64,000 bases of DNA from Motiliproteus sp. MSK22-1. GTDB lineage: Bacteria > Pseudomonadota > Gammaproteobacteria > Pseudomonadales > Balneatricaceae. The notes under the pieces are model-generated. The model did no database searches. It was not told the DNA's origin and saw only the letters and a list, made by a program, of their open reading frames with translations. Of this stretch, positions 15,960 to 25,455 are shown one piece after another. A program made the position numbers and the translations under genes. Numbering within the stretch: position 1 is the stretch's first letter; each line of letters starts with the position of its first letter. The stretch is taken from positions 1 through 64,000 of the forward strand of contig NZ_MIEQ01000095.1 in NCBI RefSeq assembly GCF_001968815.1, in the 5' to 3' direction.

Positions 15960-16997
15960 CTAGCGTGCGAGAAACAACCAAATGGCAACGAGCAGCGCCA
16001 GAAAAATCGTATTTGCAACCATTAAAAACATCGGACGCCAGCCCATTTCTGCCAGTTCCTTAAAGGAAGCCTTCATACCCAAACCGACCATCGCAATGAT
16101 CAGACACCAGCGCGAAAGCTCTGTCATGGCATCAGTGATGATCACCGGTACGTAACCGCTGCTGTTGATAACAACGATGATGACAAAGGCGATAAGAAAT
16201 CCGGGGAGTGGCAGTTTTGAAGCGGTTTGATTTTTTTTCGCCGCCCCTGCTCGTGCCACAATAACAGAAATCACGACCACAACAGGCACAAGCATTGCTA
16301 CTCGTAACAACTTGGAGAAGGTGGCTATATCGCCGACGTTGTCCGATACCATATATCCGGCCCCCACTACCTGGGCAACGTCATGAATGGTGGCACCGAG
16401 AAAAATTCCGCTTTCTGATTCGTTAAAACCAAGCATATTAACGATCAGCGGGTAGGCGATCATGGCAAGCGTGCTGAGGGCTGTTACTGAAATGACGGTA
16501 AAAATAAGGTTTTTTTCTGATTCCTTGTTCTCCGGTAATACCGCAGAGACTGCCAACGCTGCTGAAGCGCCACAGATACCGACTGATGCCCCGGACAGAA
16601 CACTCTGGGATCTGCTCATCTTTAGCCATCTTCCGCAAAGGTAGCCAAAACCGATTGTTGCCGGTACGCCGACCAGAACAATGGCAATGGGGGTCATACC
16701 GAGACCGAGCAATTGTTCAATGGTGATTCTTGCACCTAACAGGGCAATGCCGAAACGTAAGACCGCTTTGGCGGAGAAGACAATACCCGCAACGCAGCGG
16801 CCTTCGAGTGAAAGGTAGTTCAAGGCCATTCCCATTAATACTGCATAGAGAATTGTTGGGCCGCCATAATGTTCAGACACGAACTTGGACGCCATACCCA
16901 CCACCAGACAAAGAATAAATCCAGGGAGAATTTCTATTATCTGTTCACGCAGTGCCGAAATTCGGTTAGCCAACAGGGTTTGATTGGAAGAAATCAT
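15960..16997 (-). CDS. YeiH-family putative sulfate/sulfite exporter
   Basis: A membrane protein of about 345 residues with 9-10 hydrophobic segments. The family (UPF0324/Cons_hypoth698) is recognised by GALLGARITIEQLLGLG-type text, GASVGICGASAALAVSAVLP, and GATIHDVAQVVGAGYMVS. I chose ATG 16997 (MISSNQTLLANR) because AGGTGG lies 7 bases before it; the upstream ATG at 17051 has no ribosome site. In organosulfonate degraders, members of this or similar families export sulfite or sulfate. Here there is no desulfonating enzyme in view, so a link to the neighbouring aminotransferase operon is open. Inner membrane. Confidence 0.85.
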   Translation of the reverse strand: MISSNQTLLANRISALREQIIEILPGFILCLVVGMASKFVSEHYGGPTILYAVLMGMALNYLSLEGRCVAGIVFSAKAVLRFGIALLGARITIEQLLGLGMTPIAIVLVGVPATIGFGYLCGRWLKMSRSQSVLSGASVGICGASAALAVSAVLPENKESEKNLIFTVISVTALSTLAMIAYPLIVNMLGFNESESGIFLGATIHDVAQVVGAGYMVSDNVGDIATFSKLLRVAMLVPVVVVISVIVARAGAAKKNQTASKLPLPGFLIAFVIIVVINSSGYVPVIITDAMTELSRWCLIIAMVGLGMKASFKELAEMGWRPMFLMVANTIFLALLVAIWLFLAR

Positions 16998-17288
16998 CTT
17001 TTTCCACCTACTTAAGCGATACATCGGCAGTTGGAACTGATCTCCAGCCACTGAATCAGTGAATGTCTGATTCGTGGTCGATCAATCCTTCAACTTCCAA
17101 ACACTATTTCAGTTGAGAAATTCAGTTGAGAACAGTGAGTGCGTATAGTCGCCCTGATTTTTTATTTAGTAAAATGGATGTTTTTAATGCAATTCATAAG
17201 CAAAACCGAACAATGGTCGGATTTTGATCAGATAGATCTGCGATGGAGTACGCTGATGAAGGATCGGAGGGGAGGTTTTAACTGTCTA

Positions 17289-17831
17289 TCAGGCAGAAGG
17301 GTTGGAACTGACGATTTCACATTCCACTGTGCCTATGTTGCGGAACCGATGGGGGCGATTGCTATTGAAGTAGTAGCCGTCACCCGCTTTGAGATGATAG
17401 ACCTCCAGCCCGACGGTAATTTCAATTTCACCGCGGATGACAATGCCACCTTCTTCACCTTCATGTTGTAGCATCTCCGTGCCTGTATCGGCACCGGGGG
17501 CGTAAACTTCGCGCAGAATGTCCATGCTACGTCCTTTCACCGTCGCACCGATCAGTTTAAGGCTGACGTTGTTAGAGCCGATTTCCGGCTGTTCTGACGG
17601 GCGAAAAATGACCTGATCAGGCTGGATATTGTCGAGGTCAATGGTGAAAAAATCGCCAATCGAGATTGGAATTCCGGCCAGCACTTTTTTAAGTGAACTA
17701 ACGGAAGGGCTGACACCGTTCTTTTCAATCATTGATATAGTGCTGTTGGTGACACCGGCACGCTTGGCGAGCTCTCGCTGTGATATCCCCTTTATTTTAC
17801 GCAAGATTTTAAGACGTTCACCTACATCCAC
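17289..17831 (-). CDS. PuuR-like XRE-cupin transcriptional regulator
   Basis: A 180-residue protein with an N-terminal HTH_3 domain (MDVGERLKILRKIKGISQRE, LAKRAGVTNSTISMIEKNGV) and a C-terminal cupin (EEGGIVIRGEIEITVG, LKAGDGYYFNSNRPHRFRNIG). Length and both domains match PuuR, the repressor of putrescine/GABA catabolism. It follows the aminotransferase-dehydrogenase-CoA-transferase operon on the same strand. A good -10 (TATACT, on the minus strand near 17867) precedes it, so it probably has its own promoter. It likely controls the adjacent operon and the TRAP transporter in response to an amine or amino acid. Confidence 0.88.
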   Translation of the reverse strand: MDVGERLKILRKIKGISQRELAKRAGVTNSTISMIEKNGVSPSVSSLKKVLAGIPISIGDFFTIDLDNIQPDQVIFRPSEQPEIGSNNVSLKLIGATVKGRSMDILREVYAPGADTGTEMLQHEGEEGGIVIRGEIEITVGLEVYHLKAGDGYYFNSNRPHRFRNIGTVECEIVSSNPSA

Positions 17832-17880
17832 AAAAAGATTCCCCTGTTTTTATTTCTGAACGAGTATAACCCAAACAGGA

Positions 17881-17911
17881 CAGATTTCACCCGCTGCCCG
17901 GGTGAGATCTG
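17881..17911 (-). terminator. Strong hairpin between gabT and the PuuR-like gene
   Basis: CAGATTTCACCCG (17881-17893) pairs with CGGGTGAGATCTG (17899-17911), 13 bp with one G-U-type mismatch and a 5-base loop. It starts 12 bases beyond the gabT stop. No T-run follows on the minus strand, so it may act as an mRNA-end or partial terminator separating gabT from the regulator. Confidence 0.5.
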
Positions 17912-17923
17912 TCGGTTGGCTCC

Positions 17924-19207
17924 TTAGGCCAGTACTTCCTTCAAGCTTGCCTCGATGATAGCCAGTCCTTCGTCGATAAGGCTGTCTTCAGCAGTAAGAG
18001 GTACCAACACCCGGATGGTGTTGGCAAAGACACCGCAAGACAGTAGCAATAAGCCTTTACTCTGTGCTTTAGCGACAAGTGCTTTGGCCAGGTCCGGGTC
18101 GGGGGTTCGTTGCGAAGGGTTGCTGACCAGCTCGAAGGCAACCATCGCACCTGCTGCCCGGATATTAGCAACGCAATCAAAGCTATTCTCGGCCAGATCC
18201 AGAAAGCCTTTGGTGATGCGTTGACCAATCTGATCGGCGCGGCAACAGAGCTGTTCTTCTTCGATGACTTCGAGCACGGCCAACGCTGCGGAACAGGCCA
18301 TAGGGCTGCCACCGTAAGTACTTCCGACACTACCAGGATCAGGAGCATCCATTATTTCTGCCCGACCGGTAAGGGCGGAAAGGGTCATGCCGCCGGCCAG
18401 ACTTTTAGCCATGGTGATCATGTCAGGGACGACGCCACTATGTTCAATCGCGAACATTTTCCCGGTACGGGCGAAGCCTGATTGCACCTCGTCGACGATC
18501 ATCAGAATACCGTTCTTATCGCAGAGTTCACGGATAGCCTGCAGGAATTCAACAGGGGCCTGATAGAAACCACCTTCACCCTGAATCGGTTCAAGGATGA
18601 TTGCTGCGACACGGTCTGGATCAACATCGCTCTTCAGCAGGTTATCCAGAGCAGTGAGGGAATCCTGGAGGCTGATGCCGTGATAGCTGTTGGGATAGGG
18701 AGCATGATAGACCTCAGCAGGGAAGGGGCCGAAGCCTTTTTTGTAGGGAACCACTTTACCGGTCAGTGCCATACCCATCAGGGTTCGGCCGTGGAAGGCG
18801 CCATTGAACGCAATAACGGCTGAGCGACCGGTTGCAGCGCGGGCAACCTTAATGGCGTTTTCCACCGCTTCTGCACCGGTATTCAATAGCAGGGTCTTTT
18901 TAGCATGGTCGCCGGGGGTGATCTCATTGAGCTTTTCAGCCAGTTCAATGTAGGGTTCGTAAGGCATTACATGGAAGCAGGTGTGCATCATTTTCTGCAT
19001 TTGCCGTTCAACAGCTGTTACCACCTTGGGGTGCAGATGACCGGTATTAAGCACTCCAATACCGCCGGCAAAGTCGATGTAACGGTTGCCTTCAACATCC
19101 CAAACCTGAGCGTTTTCGGCTCGTTCGGCATAAAACCGGGTCACATTGGCAGCGCCGCGGGGAACGGAGGCTTCTCTGCGGGCTTGAAGTTCTTGGTTGG
19201 TTTTCAT
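17924..19207 (-). CDS. gabT: 4-aminobutyrate/5-aminovalerate aminotransferase
   Basis: A 427-residue class III PLP aminotransferase of the GabT/DavT type. Motifs: VWDVEGNRYIDFAGGIGVLNTGH, NTGAEAVENAIKVARAATGR, AFHGRTLMGMALTGK, ILEPIQGEGGFY, and the PLP-lysine region ITMAKSLAGGM. I start it at ATG 19207 (MKTNQELQARR), since GGAG lies at proper distance and E. coli GabT begins alike; the ORF extends to 19231. The enzyme moves the amino group of GABA or 5-aminovalerate to 2-oxoglutarate, giving succinate or glutarate semialdehyde for the dehydrogenase encoded just upstream. Cytoplasmic. Confidence 0.93.
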   Translation of the reverse strand: MKTNQELQARREASVPRGAANVTRFYAERAENAQVWDVEGNRYIDFAGGIGVLNTGHLHPKVVTAVERQMQKMMHTCFHVMPYEPYIELAEKLNEITPGDHAKKTLLLNTGAEAVENAIKVARAATGRSAVIAFNGAFHGRTLMGMALTGKVVPYKKGFGPFPAEVYHAPYPNSYHGISLQDSLTALDNLLKSDVDPDRVAAIILEPIQGEGGFYQAPVEFLQAIRELCDKNGILMIVDEVQSGFARTGKMFAIEHSGVVPDMITMAKSLAGGMTLSALTGRAEIMDAPDPGSVGSTYGGSPMACSAALAVLEVIEEEQLCCRADQIGQRITKGFLDLAENSFDCVANIRAAGAMVAFELVSNPSQRTPDPDLAKALVAKAQSKGLLLLSCGVFANTIRVLVPLTAEDSLIDEGLAIIEASLKEVLA

Positions 19208-19223
19208 GGCTACTGTCTCCAGA

Positions 19224-20684
19224 TCAGTCATTTACGCCGCCGATCAGCGCATATTTGATTTCGATATAGTCTTCAATGCCGTACTTGGAGCCTTCCCGGC
19301 CTGAGCCTGATTCCTTTACGCCACCAAAAGGTGCAAGCTCGGTGGAAAGTACACCCTCATTTATGGCTACCATGCCGTATTCCAGTCCTTCCATTACACG
19401 CCATACACGTCCCAGATCGCGGGCATAGAAGTAGGCCGCCAGACCGTATTCAGTGTCGTTGGCCATCTGAATGGCCTCTGCTTCATCCTTGAATGAAAAC
19501 ACCGGCGCAACAGGGCCAAAAATTTCTTCTTTATAGACGCGCATTTCCCTGCTGACCTGGGTCAGGATTGTTGGCTGGTAGAAGCATTCACCCTGATCTG
19601 AAGGTTGTCCGCCCAGAGTCACCTTGGCCCCCTTGTCGAGAGCATCCTTTACCATTGCATGGACGTCAGCGACTGCACCGCTATTGATCATCGGGCCAAT
19701 AACTGTGCTGGCGTTCAAACCATGGCCTATTTTGAATTCAGCGACTTTAGCGGTGAACTTGTCGATAAACTGCTGATAGATATTTTCCTGAACCAGAATG
19801 CGGTTGGCACAGACGCAGGTTTGGCCGGCATTGCGGTATTTGGATACCAGAGCCCCTTCGACTGCCTTATCCAGATCAGCATCATCGAAAACGATGAAAG
19901 GAGCATTGCCGCCCAGTTCCATGGAGGTTTTCTTAACCGTATCGGCACATTGCTTAAGCAGCATCTTGCCGACAGCGGTAGAGCCGGTAAAACTGAGCTT
20001 GCGTACAGCCGGGTTGGCGGTTAATTCAGCACCGATGGCACTGGAACTGGAGCCGACAACAACGTTGATGACACCGGCGGGTATACCTGCCCGGTGAGCC
20101 AGTTCGGCCATTGCTAATGCAGATAGCGGTGTTTCTTTGGCTGGTTTTATGACGATGGTACAACCGGCCGCTAATGCAGGAGCAGCCTTACGGGCGATCA
20201 TCGCATTGGGAAAGTTCCAGGGAGTGATTGCCGCCACGACTCCGACGGGCTCCTTGGTTACCAGAATCCGTTTATCATGGGCGTGGGTTGGGATAATGTC
20301 ACCGTAGACACGCTTGCCCTCTTCGGCAAACCACTCAATAAAGGAGGCGCCATAAAGAACTTCTCCAGCTGACTCAAACAGAGGTTTACCCTGTTCGCTG
20401 GTCATTATCACTGCTAAATCATCTTTAGCGGCCAGGGTCAGTTCGTACCAGCGGCGCAACAGGGCGGCCCGCTCCTTTGCCGTCTTTGCTTTCCAGGCCG
20501 GTAGTGCTTTTTCTGCAGCAGCTATGGCTGTGCGGGTGCCGGCAGCGTCGATATCAGCAATTGTTGCGATAGTTTCACCGGTGGCCGGGTCAGTCACTTG
20601 CAAGGTGGAGCTATCGGCTGCATCCACCCACTCACCGTCAATATAAGCTCGCTGCTTAAGCAGGCTCTGGTCGTTCAACTGCAT
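19224..20684 (-). CDS. gabD: Succinate/glutarate semialdehyde dehydrogenase, NAD(P)-dependent
   Basis: An aldehyde dehydrogenase of about 486 residues, GabD/DavD type. Seen: [23 protein letters not shown] (cofactor), [10 protein letters not shown], general-base Glu in [16 protein letters not shown], and nucleophile Cys in [12 protein letters not shown]. The second Cys two positions on is typical of GabD. The start is ATG 20684 ([11 protein letters not shown]) after GAGAGGAAAGAGCC; the ORF reaches 20759 without a ribosome site. It oxidises the semialdehyde from the aminotransferase to succinate or glutarate. Lies 84 bp after the CoA-transferase gene and 16 bp before gabT, one operon. Confidence 0.93.
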   Translation of the reverse strand: MQLNDQSLLKQRAYIDGEWVDAADSSTLQVTDPATGETIATIADIDAAGTRTAIAAAEKALPAWKAKTAKERAALLRRWYELTLAAKDDLAVIMTSEQGKPLFESAGEVLYGASFIEWFAEEGKRVYGDIIPTHAHDKRILVTKEPVGVVAAITPWNFPNAMIARKAAPALAAGCTIVIKPAKETPLSALAMAELAHRAGIPAGVINVVVGSSSSAIGAELTANPAVRKLSFTGSTAVGKMLLKQCADTVKKTSMELGGNAPFIVFDDADLDKAVEGALVSKYRNAGQTCVCANRILVQENIYQQFIDKFTAKVAEFKIGHGLNASTVIGPMINSGAVADVHAMVKDALDKGAKVTLGGQPSDQGECFYQPTILTQVSREMRVYKEEIFGPVAPVFSFKDEAEAIQMANDTEYGLAAYFYARDLGRVWRVMEGLEYGMVAINEGVLSTELAPFGGVKESGSGREGSKYGIEDYIEIKYALIGGVND

Positions 20685-20768
20685 GGCTCTTTCCTCTCTA
20701 TAAACCTGAAATCTTTCTGTAAATCTAACGGGCCTTGTAAATCTGAACAGTGCTATCAATCTGGACGG

Positions 20769-21983
20769 CTACTCTACGATGCCACGGGCCTTCAGTTTGT
20801 TGATTGAGCTGATGGGTAAATCCAGTAGCTCCCGCAATATCTGCTGACTGTGCTGTCCCAGAGTGGGAGGGGCATTTTGATAGCGAACCGGAGTCTCAGA
20901 AAACTTAACCGGATTGGCAACCGATGGACTGATACCTGCCTCAGGATGATTAAGGTCAATCTGCATTTGTCGGTGTTTTACCTGAGGGTCGGAAAATACC
21001 TGCTCCAGATTGTTGATCGGACCACAGGGGATACCATGCTCGGAAAGCTTCTCCAGCCACCAGTGACTTGTCTGTGTGCTCATCAACTGTTCAATAATGG
21101 GTACCAGGTCTTTACGATTGATCACACGGGCTCGATTACTGGCGAAATCCTTATGGTGGGCAAGGCTGGCCTGGCCCGCTAATTCACAGAACCTGGCAAA
21201 CTGACTATCATTACCCACCGCCAGAATGATATGACTGTCTCGGGTGGCGAAGGCCTGATAAGGAACGATATTGGGATGGGCATTGCCGAGTCTTCCGGGC
21301 GGCATGCCACTGGCCAGAAAGTTCATTGCCTGATTGGCCAGCGTTGCTACCTGCACATCCAGCAGGCCGAGATCAATATGTTGCCCTTTACCGTATCGTT
21401 CACGGTAGAGCAGGGCCGCTTGAATCGCATTGCAGGCGTAGAGCCCGGTCATGACATCCACCAATGCGACTCCCACTTTCATCGGCTTTCCATCCGGCTC
21501 ACCAGTGACGCTCATCAACCCGCCCATGGCCTGGATCATAAAATCATAGCCGGCACGATTAGAATAGGGGCCGTCCTGACCGAAACCGGTAATGGAGCAA
21601 TACACCAGTCTGGGGTTTACTGCCTTAAGGCTGGTGTAATCAAGGCCGTACTTTTTCAATCCGCCAACCTTGAAGTTCTCGATCACAACATCGCACTGGG
21701 ATGCCAGGGTACGGATCAGTGTTTGTCCTTCAGGATGGGTGATATCGATGGCTAAGGATCGTTTACCACGGTTGGCTGCGTGAAAATAGGCGGCGTCCCG
21801 GGTGTCCTCTCCTTCGGCATTCTTGACAAATGGAGGCCCCCAGTTACGTGTATCGTCTCCCTTGCCGGGACGTTCGATCTTGATCACCTCTGCACCGTAG
21901 TCCGCCAACATTTGAGTAGCCCAGGGACCAGCCAGGATGCGGCTCAGGTCCAGTACTCGTATTCCAGTCAGTGCACCTTTCAT
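20769..21983 (-). CDS. Class III CoA-transferase (CaiB/Frc family), glutarate CoA-transferase-like
   Basis: A 404-residue family III CoA-transferase. Hallmarks: RVLDLSRILAGPWATQMLAD, GAEVIKIERPGKGDDTR, VIENFKVGGLKKYGLDY, the catalytic Asp in GYDFMIQAMGGLMSVTGEPDG and LLDVQVATLANQAMNFLASG. The text is close to what I remember of GcdG of Pseudomonas, which activates glutarate in lysine breakdown. With an aminotransferase and semialdehyde dehydrogenase next in the operon, the order 5-aminovalerate to glutarate to glutaryl-CoA is attractive. Glutaryl-CoA dehydrogenase is not in the window. Family certain; substrate inferred. Confidence 0.88.
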   Translation of the reverse strand: MKGALTGIRVLDLSRILAGPWATQMLADYGAEVIKIERPGKGDDTRNWGPPFVKNAEGEDTRDAAYFHAANRGKRSLAIDITHPEGQTLIRTLASQCDVVIENFKVGGLKKYGLDYTSLKAVNPRLVYCSITGFGQDGPYSNRAGYDFMIQAMGGLMSVTGEPDGKPMKVGVALVDVMTGLYACNAIQAALLYRERYGKGQHIDLGLLDVQVATLANQAMNFLASGMPPGRLGNAHPNIVPYQAFATRDSHIILAVGNDSQFARFCELAGQASLAHHKDFASNRARVINRKDLVPIIEQLMSTQTSHWWLEKLSEHGIPCGPINNLEQVFSDPQVKHRQMQIDLNHPEAGISPSVANPVKFSETPVRYQNAPPTLGQHSQQILRELLDLPISSINKLKARGIVE

Positions 21984-22504
21984 GAATGGAACACCCGGAT
22001 GAAGCTGAGTTTATTTTTCATCAACTGCAGCTTCCTGCAGTCGGAGCCGAGTCGGGTAAGGGAGAAGGTGCTGGCAAGCTGGGCCATGGCAATTACCTCA
22101 TCGTGTGATTACTAATTCAGTATTGTGCTTTTTATCGAACGTTTGTGGTTGATCTGAGTTCTGTGTAAAGATGCGATATTGTTCGTTATAACGAACAATA
22201 TCAACTGTAAAATTGTATAAAGTAAAAAAATTAAGTTAGCTTAAGAATATTAGTATATTTTAATTGTTAATTAAATTTAATAAAAACAGACCATTAGGTT
22301 TTGTTTTGGTGGTATTTATCTTTCTGTAAAAAATTGTAAATACTACTTTATAGCTATCTTGTGTTTGATTTTGTGGACTTGTTTTGGTTGTTTTTCTTTT
22401 CAAGAATAAAAAATAGTGTTAAAAATAGCGAACAAATGGTTTGGGCAATATCTTGATGAATCGACCCGATTGATATTTAAGAGCAAATAACAACAAAGGA
22501 ATTA
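21984..22504. other. Divergent control region between CoA-transferase operon and TRAP operon
   Basis: This 521-bp region contains the 28-bp palindrome (22175-22202). From 22200 to 22480 it becomes very AT-rich. A possible half-site CGAACAA lies at about 22429-22435, and CGAACGTTTG near 22126. TRAP translation is set by AAAGGA at about 22495. Promoter boxes could not be fixed. Confidence 0.6.
22175..22202. promoter_or_regulatory. 28-bp perfect palindrome, candidate operator
   Basis: Each half reads GATATTGTTCGTTA; the core GTTCGTTATAACGAAC (22181-22196) is perfectly two-fold symmetric with no spacer. It lies 191 bp upstream of the CoA-transferase start and about 300 bp from the TRAP binding-protein gene. 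Such long symmetry is typical of a dimeric repressor site, and the PuuR-like protein encoded at 17289 is the nearest candidate. Which regulator binds is inference. Confidence 0.7.
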
Positions 22505-23524
22505 ATGATGAAAAGACGTGACCTGATCAAAGCTGCTGCCACTGGATTTGTTGCAGCCCCTCTGTCTTTAGCGGCCGGTTCTGTTCAAGCTGCCAGTACT
22601 ACTCGACTGCGGATGCAGACGCTTTATGGTACGGAGACCGATGATCTCTATAAGTCGTTTGCAGAAGATGTAAAAACAAGTTCTAACAAAAGTTTGCGAA
22701 TTACCCGCTTTCGCGGTTCTGAGCTGGTACCTAACGACCAGATGCTGGATGCAGTCGGTAAAGGCACCTTGGATATGTGTCAGGGATATGGAGGGTATTG
22801 GGCCGGTCAATTGGATATCGCTAAGATTGAGAGTGGTATTCCTGGTGCCTGGACCAGTTTTGATGAGGCGATGTATGTCCATAAAGCCAAAGGTCTGGGT
22901 GATTTGATCAGGGAAGCCTATGCCGAGAAAGGGGCTCATTATCTGGGGCCTGTTTTTGGCGGTCCTTATGATTTATTGACCAAAGAGCCCGTTAATAGCC
23001 TGGCTGATTTGAAGAACATGAAAATTCGGGCAACTGCGACCGTGGGTGCCATTTTGCAGAAACTTGATATTCCTACGGTTTATCTGCCAAGCCAGGAGCT
23101 GTATATAGCGCTTTCAACGGGAGCGATTGATGGTGTGATCTATGGTGGCTCGTTGGAATACAAGGCACTCAAACTGCACGAGGCTGCAAAACACTACACC
23201 TACCTCAATATGATTAACCCCGGCTATGCGGATGGCATGTTGATCAACAAAGCCAAGTGGGATGCGATGCCTCCTGAGCATCAGAAAATTCTGGAGCTGG
23301 CGGTTGCCAAACATTCGCGGGAAATGCATGCCTGGAACGTCAATGGATGCCTTGATGTAAACGGTGAAGGAATCTTTGAATTTGGTGCGTTACCCGCTGA
23401 AGATTCCAAGGCTCTTACCGTTGCGGCAATGGATGTCTGGAAAGAGGAGGCGTCAAAATCTGAGCGTAATGCTAAGGCTATTCAGGCGTTGACTGATGCT
23501 GCGAAGGCAACTGGTCGAGCTTGA
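22505..23524 (+). CDS. TRAP transporter periplasmic solute-binding protein (DctP family)
   Basis: A 339-residue DctP-type binding protein. The N-terminus MKRRDLIKAAATGFVAAPLS has a twin-arginine-like RRD motif followed by a hydrophobic stretch and AxA cleavage (VQAAS), so Tat export is possible. The family's central signature is present: MKIRATATVGAILQKLDIPTVYLPSQELYIALSTGAIDGVIYGG, including the arginine that pairs with a carboxylate. Two adjacent ATG codons (22505 and 22508) follow AAAGGA; the second has better spacing. First gene of a dctP-Q-M operon divergent from the gab-like operon. The ligand is probably a carboxylate linked to that pathway. Confidence 0.92.
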   Translation: MMKRRDLIKAAATGFVAAPLSLAAGSVQAASTTRLRMQTLYGTETDDLYKSFAEDVKTSSNKSLRITRFRGSELVPNDQMLDAVGKGTLDMCQGYGGYWAGQLDIAKIESGIPGAWTSFDEAMYVHKAKGLGDLIREAYAEKGAHYLGPVFGGPYDLLTKEPVNSLADLKNMKIRATATVGAILQKLDIPTVYLPSQELYIALSTGAIDGVIYGGSLEYKALKLHEAAKHYTYLNMINPGYADGMLINKAKWDAMPPEHQKILELAVAKHSREMHAWNVNGCLDVNGEGIFEFGALPAEDSKALTVAAMDVWKEEASKSERNAKAIQALTDAAKATGRA

Positions 23525-24084
23525 TGGAATTATTGACTCGATATCTTGCTGCTGTCGATAGAATATCCGAGGGAATTGGCAAGGCTATTTCCTGGCTGTG
23601 CCTTGCCATGATCCTGGTTCTGATCTACGAGGTTGCGGCGCGTTACCTGTTTAACAGCCCCACAGCCTGGGCACATGAGAGTACCACCATGCTTTATGGC
23701 ACTTTCTGCATTCTGGCGGGTGCCTACACTCACAGGCTGCATGGCCACGTCCGTAGTGAAGTGATCTACAATCTGTTCCCCACACGAGGGAAGGCTGTTC
23801 TGGATCTGTTGACCGGGTCTATCGGCCTGCTGGTGTTTGGCGTGTTTTTTTGGATCACCTTCAACTATGCGTGGGATTCATGGTTAATGAGAGAGGTTTC
23901 CTCCAAAAGCACCTGGGCACCGCCGGTGTATCCGTTTAAGGCTATGTTACCTCTGGCTATTGCATTAATGATGTTGCAAAGCCTGGTACATGTGCTGCGC
24001 AATGTAGCGGTGATTTTTGATTTGCAGTCTTTGCCCCCTCAGTTCTATTCCGCCGAAGCAACTAAAGAGACCTCTGATGCTTAG
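23524..24084 (+). CDS. TRAP transporter small permease (DctQ family)
   Basis: About 186 residues with four membrane segments (AISWLCLAMILVLIYEVAAR, TMLYGTFCILAGAYT, LLTGSIGLLVFGVFF, AMLPLAIALMMLQSL). The motif YEVAARYLFNSPTAWAHEST is typical of DctQ. ATG 23524 overlaps the stop of the binding-protein gene (TGATG), giving coupled translation. It forms the membrane complex with the DctM subunit encoded next. Confidence 0.9.
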   Translation: MELLTRYLAAVDRISEGIGKAISWLCLAMILVLIYEVAARYLFNSPTAWAHESTTMLYGTFCILAGAYTHRLHGHVRSEVIYNLFPTRGKAVLDLLTGSIGLLVFGVFFWITFNYAWDSWLMREVSSKSTWAPPVYPFKAMLPLAIALMMLQSLVHVLRNVAVIFDLQSLPPQFYSAEATKETSDA

Positions 24085-24132
24085 TCGAGGGTATTCAGTG
24101 CGTGTTCAGAATATCAACAAAGGAAGTTCGTC

Positions 24133-25455
24133 GTGTTAGATCTTGATCCCCTGATGATTACCCTTGGCATGTTTTCCTCCATGCTGGTTTTGTTGGCAAT
24201 GGGGGCTCCTTTGACCTGGGCGTTGCTGACGGTGGGGACCGGAGCTGCGTATTTCCTGTGGGGACCCAGTGGACTTGAGCTGATGGCAACCAGTGCCTTT
24301 GCTGCGATGGATAACTTTTTACTGGTGGCGTTGCCGATGTTTATTTTTATGGGGCTGATGCTGCAGCGCTCCGGCATTACCGATGACCTGTTTGAGATGA
24401 TCCATAAGTTGATGGGGGGAATGCCGGGCGGTTTGGGAATGGGGACGGTCGTGATTTGTGCGCTGATTGCGGCCATGGCCGGTGTTTCTGGGGCGGCGAC
24501 GGTGAGTCTGGGGATTATTGCGCTGCCGTCTATGCTGCAGCGGGGCTACGATAAACGACTTTGTACCGGCACGATTATGGCTGGCGGGGCGCTTGGCTTC
24601 TTGATTCCACCGAGTGTATTAATGATTGTATATGCCTTTCTGGCGCGCGAATCTGTTGGCAAGCTTTTCGCCGCAGGACTGTTGCCAGGGTTGATGCTGG
24701 CAGCTATTTACATGCTTTATATCTTTGTCCGGGCCAGACTTCAGCCACAGTTGGCTCCGGCAATAGCTGCAACGGAGCGGGTTGATTTTTTCGGTAAGGT
24801 GGGGTCGTTGAAGGCGCTGATCTTGCCGGGGATACTGATAGGAACAGTGCTTGGATTTATCATTATGGGGGTCACCTCTCCTTCAGAAGCGTCGGCGGTG
24901 GGAGCGGCAGGCTCGATCGTCTGCGCCGCCATCTATCGCACGCTCAATATGAAAATGCTCCGAGAAGCCTTACAGGGAACCGCTAAACTGATGGGGATGT
25001 TGCTGTGGATCACCATTGCTGCGGTTTTCTTCAGCAAAATATATATCGGCTTGGGAGCAGGCTCTCTGATTACTGAGCTGGTCGAGGATTCTTCATTGGC
25101 CCCCTATATGGTCATCATTGCGATGCTGGCCTGCTACTTTGTACTGGGCATGTTTTTGGATGACTTTGCCATCGTCTTTATCACCGTGCCGCTGTTCGTT
25201 CCTATTGTTCAGGAGTTGGGTTTTGATACCGTCTGGTTTGCAGTATTGTTTATCCTTAGTATGCAGTCGGCCTATTTGACGCCTCCGTTCGGCTATAACC
25301 TGTTTTATATGCGCTCGGTTGCTCCAGCCAATGTCACTATTTATGATTTATACTGGGCTGCGATTCCATTTGTGATTCTGCAGGTGATCGGACTTGGATT
25401 AGTGGTCGCGTTTCCGCAGATAGCGCTCTGGCTACCTGGCCTTATATTCGGGTGA
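24133..25455 (+). CDS. TRAP transporter large permease (DctM family)
   Basis: A 440-residue, about 12-segment permease. Clear family stretches: VALPMFIFMGLMLQRSGITDDLFE, GGMPGGLGMGTVVICALIAAMAGVSGAATVSLGIIALP, GGALGFLIPPSVLMIVYAFLA and TPPFGYNLFYMRSVAP. Length is normal (420-440). The start is GTG 24133 with AGGAAG 10 bases before it. Sodium-driven uptake in the inner membrane with DctP/DctQ partners upstream. After it, 25456-25647 holds only a short imperfect tandem repeat. Confidence 0.93.
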   Translation: MLDLDPLMITLGMFSSMLVLLAMGAPLTWALLTVGTGAAYFLWGPSGLELMATSAFAAMDNFLLVALPMFIFMGLMLQRSGITDDLFEMIHKLMGGMPGGLGMGTVVICALIAAMAGVSGAATVSLGIIALPSMLQRGYDKRLCTGTIMAGGALGFLIPPSVLMIVYAFLARESVGKLFAAGLLPGLMLAAIYMLYIFVRARLQPQLAPAIAATERVDFFGKVGSLKALILPGILIGTVLGFIIMGVTSPSEASAVGAAGSIVCAAIYRTLNMKMLREALQGTAKLMGMLLWITIAAVFFSKIYIGLGAGSLITELVEDSSLAPYMVIIAMLACYFVLGMFLDDFAIVFITVPLFVPIVQELGFDTVWFAVLFILSMQSAYLTPPFGYNLFYMRSVAPANVTIYDLYWAAIPFVILQVIGLGLVVAFPQIALWLPGLIFG

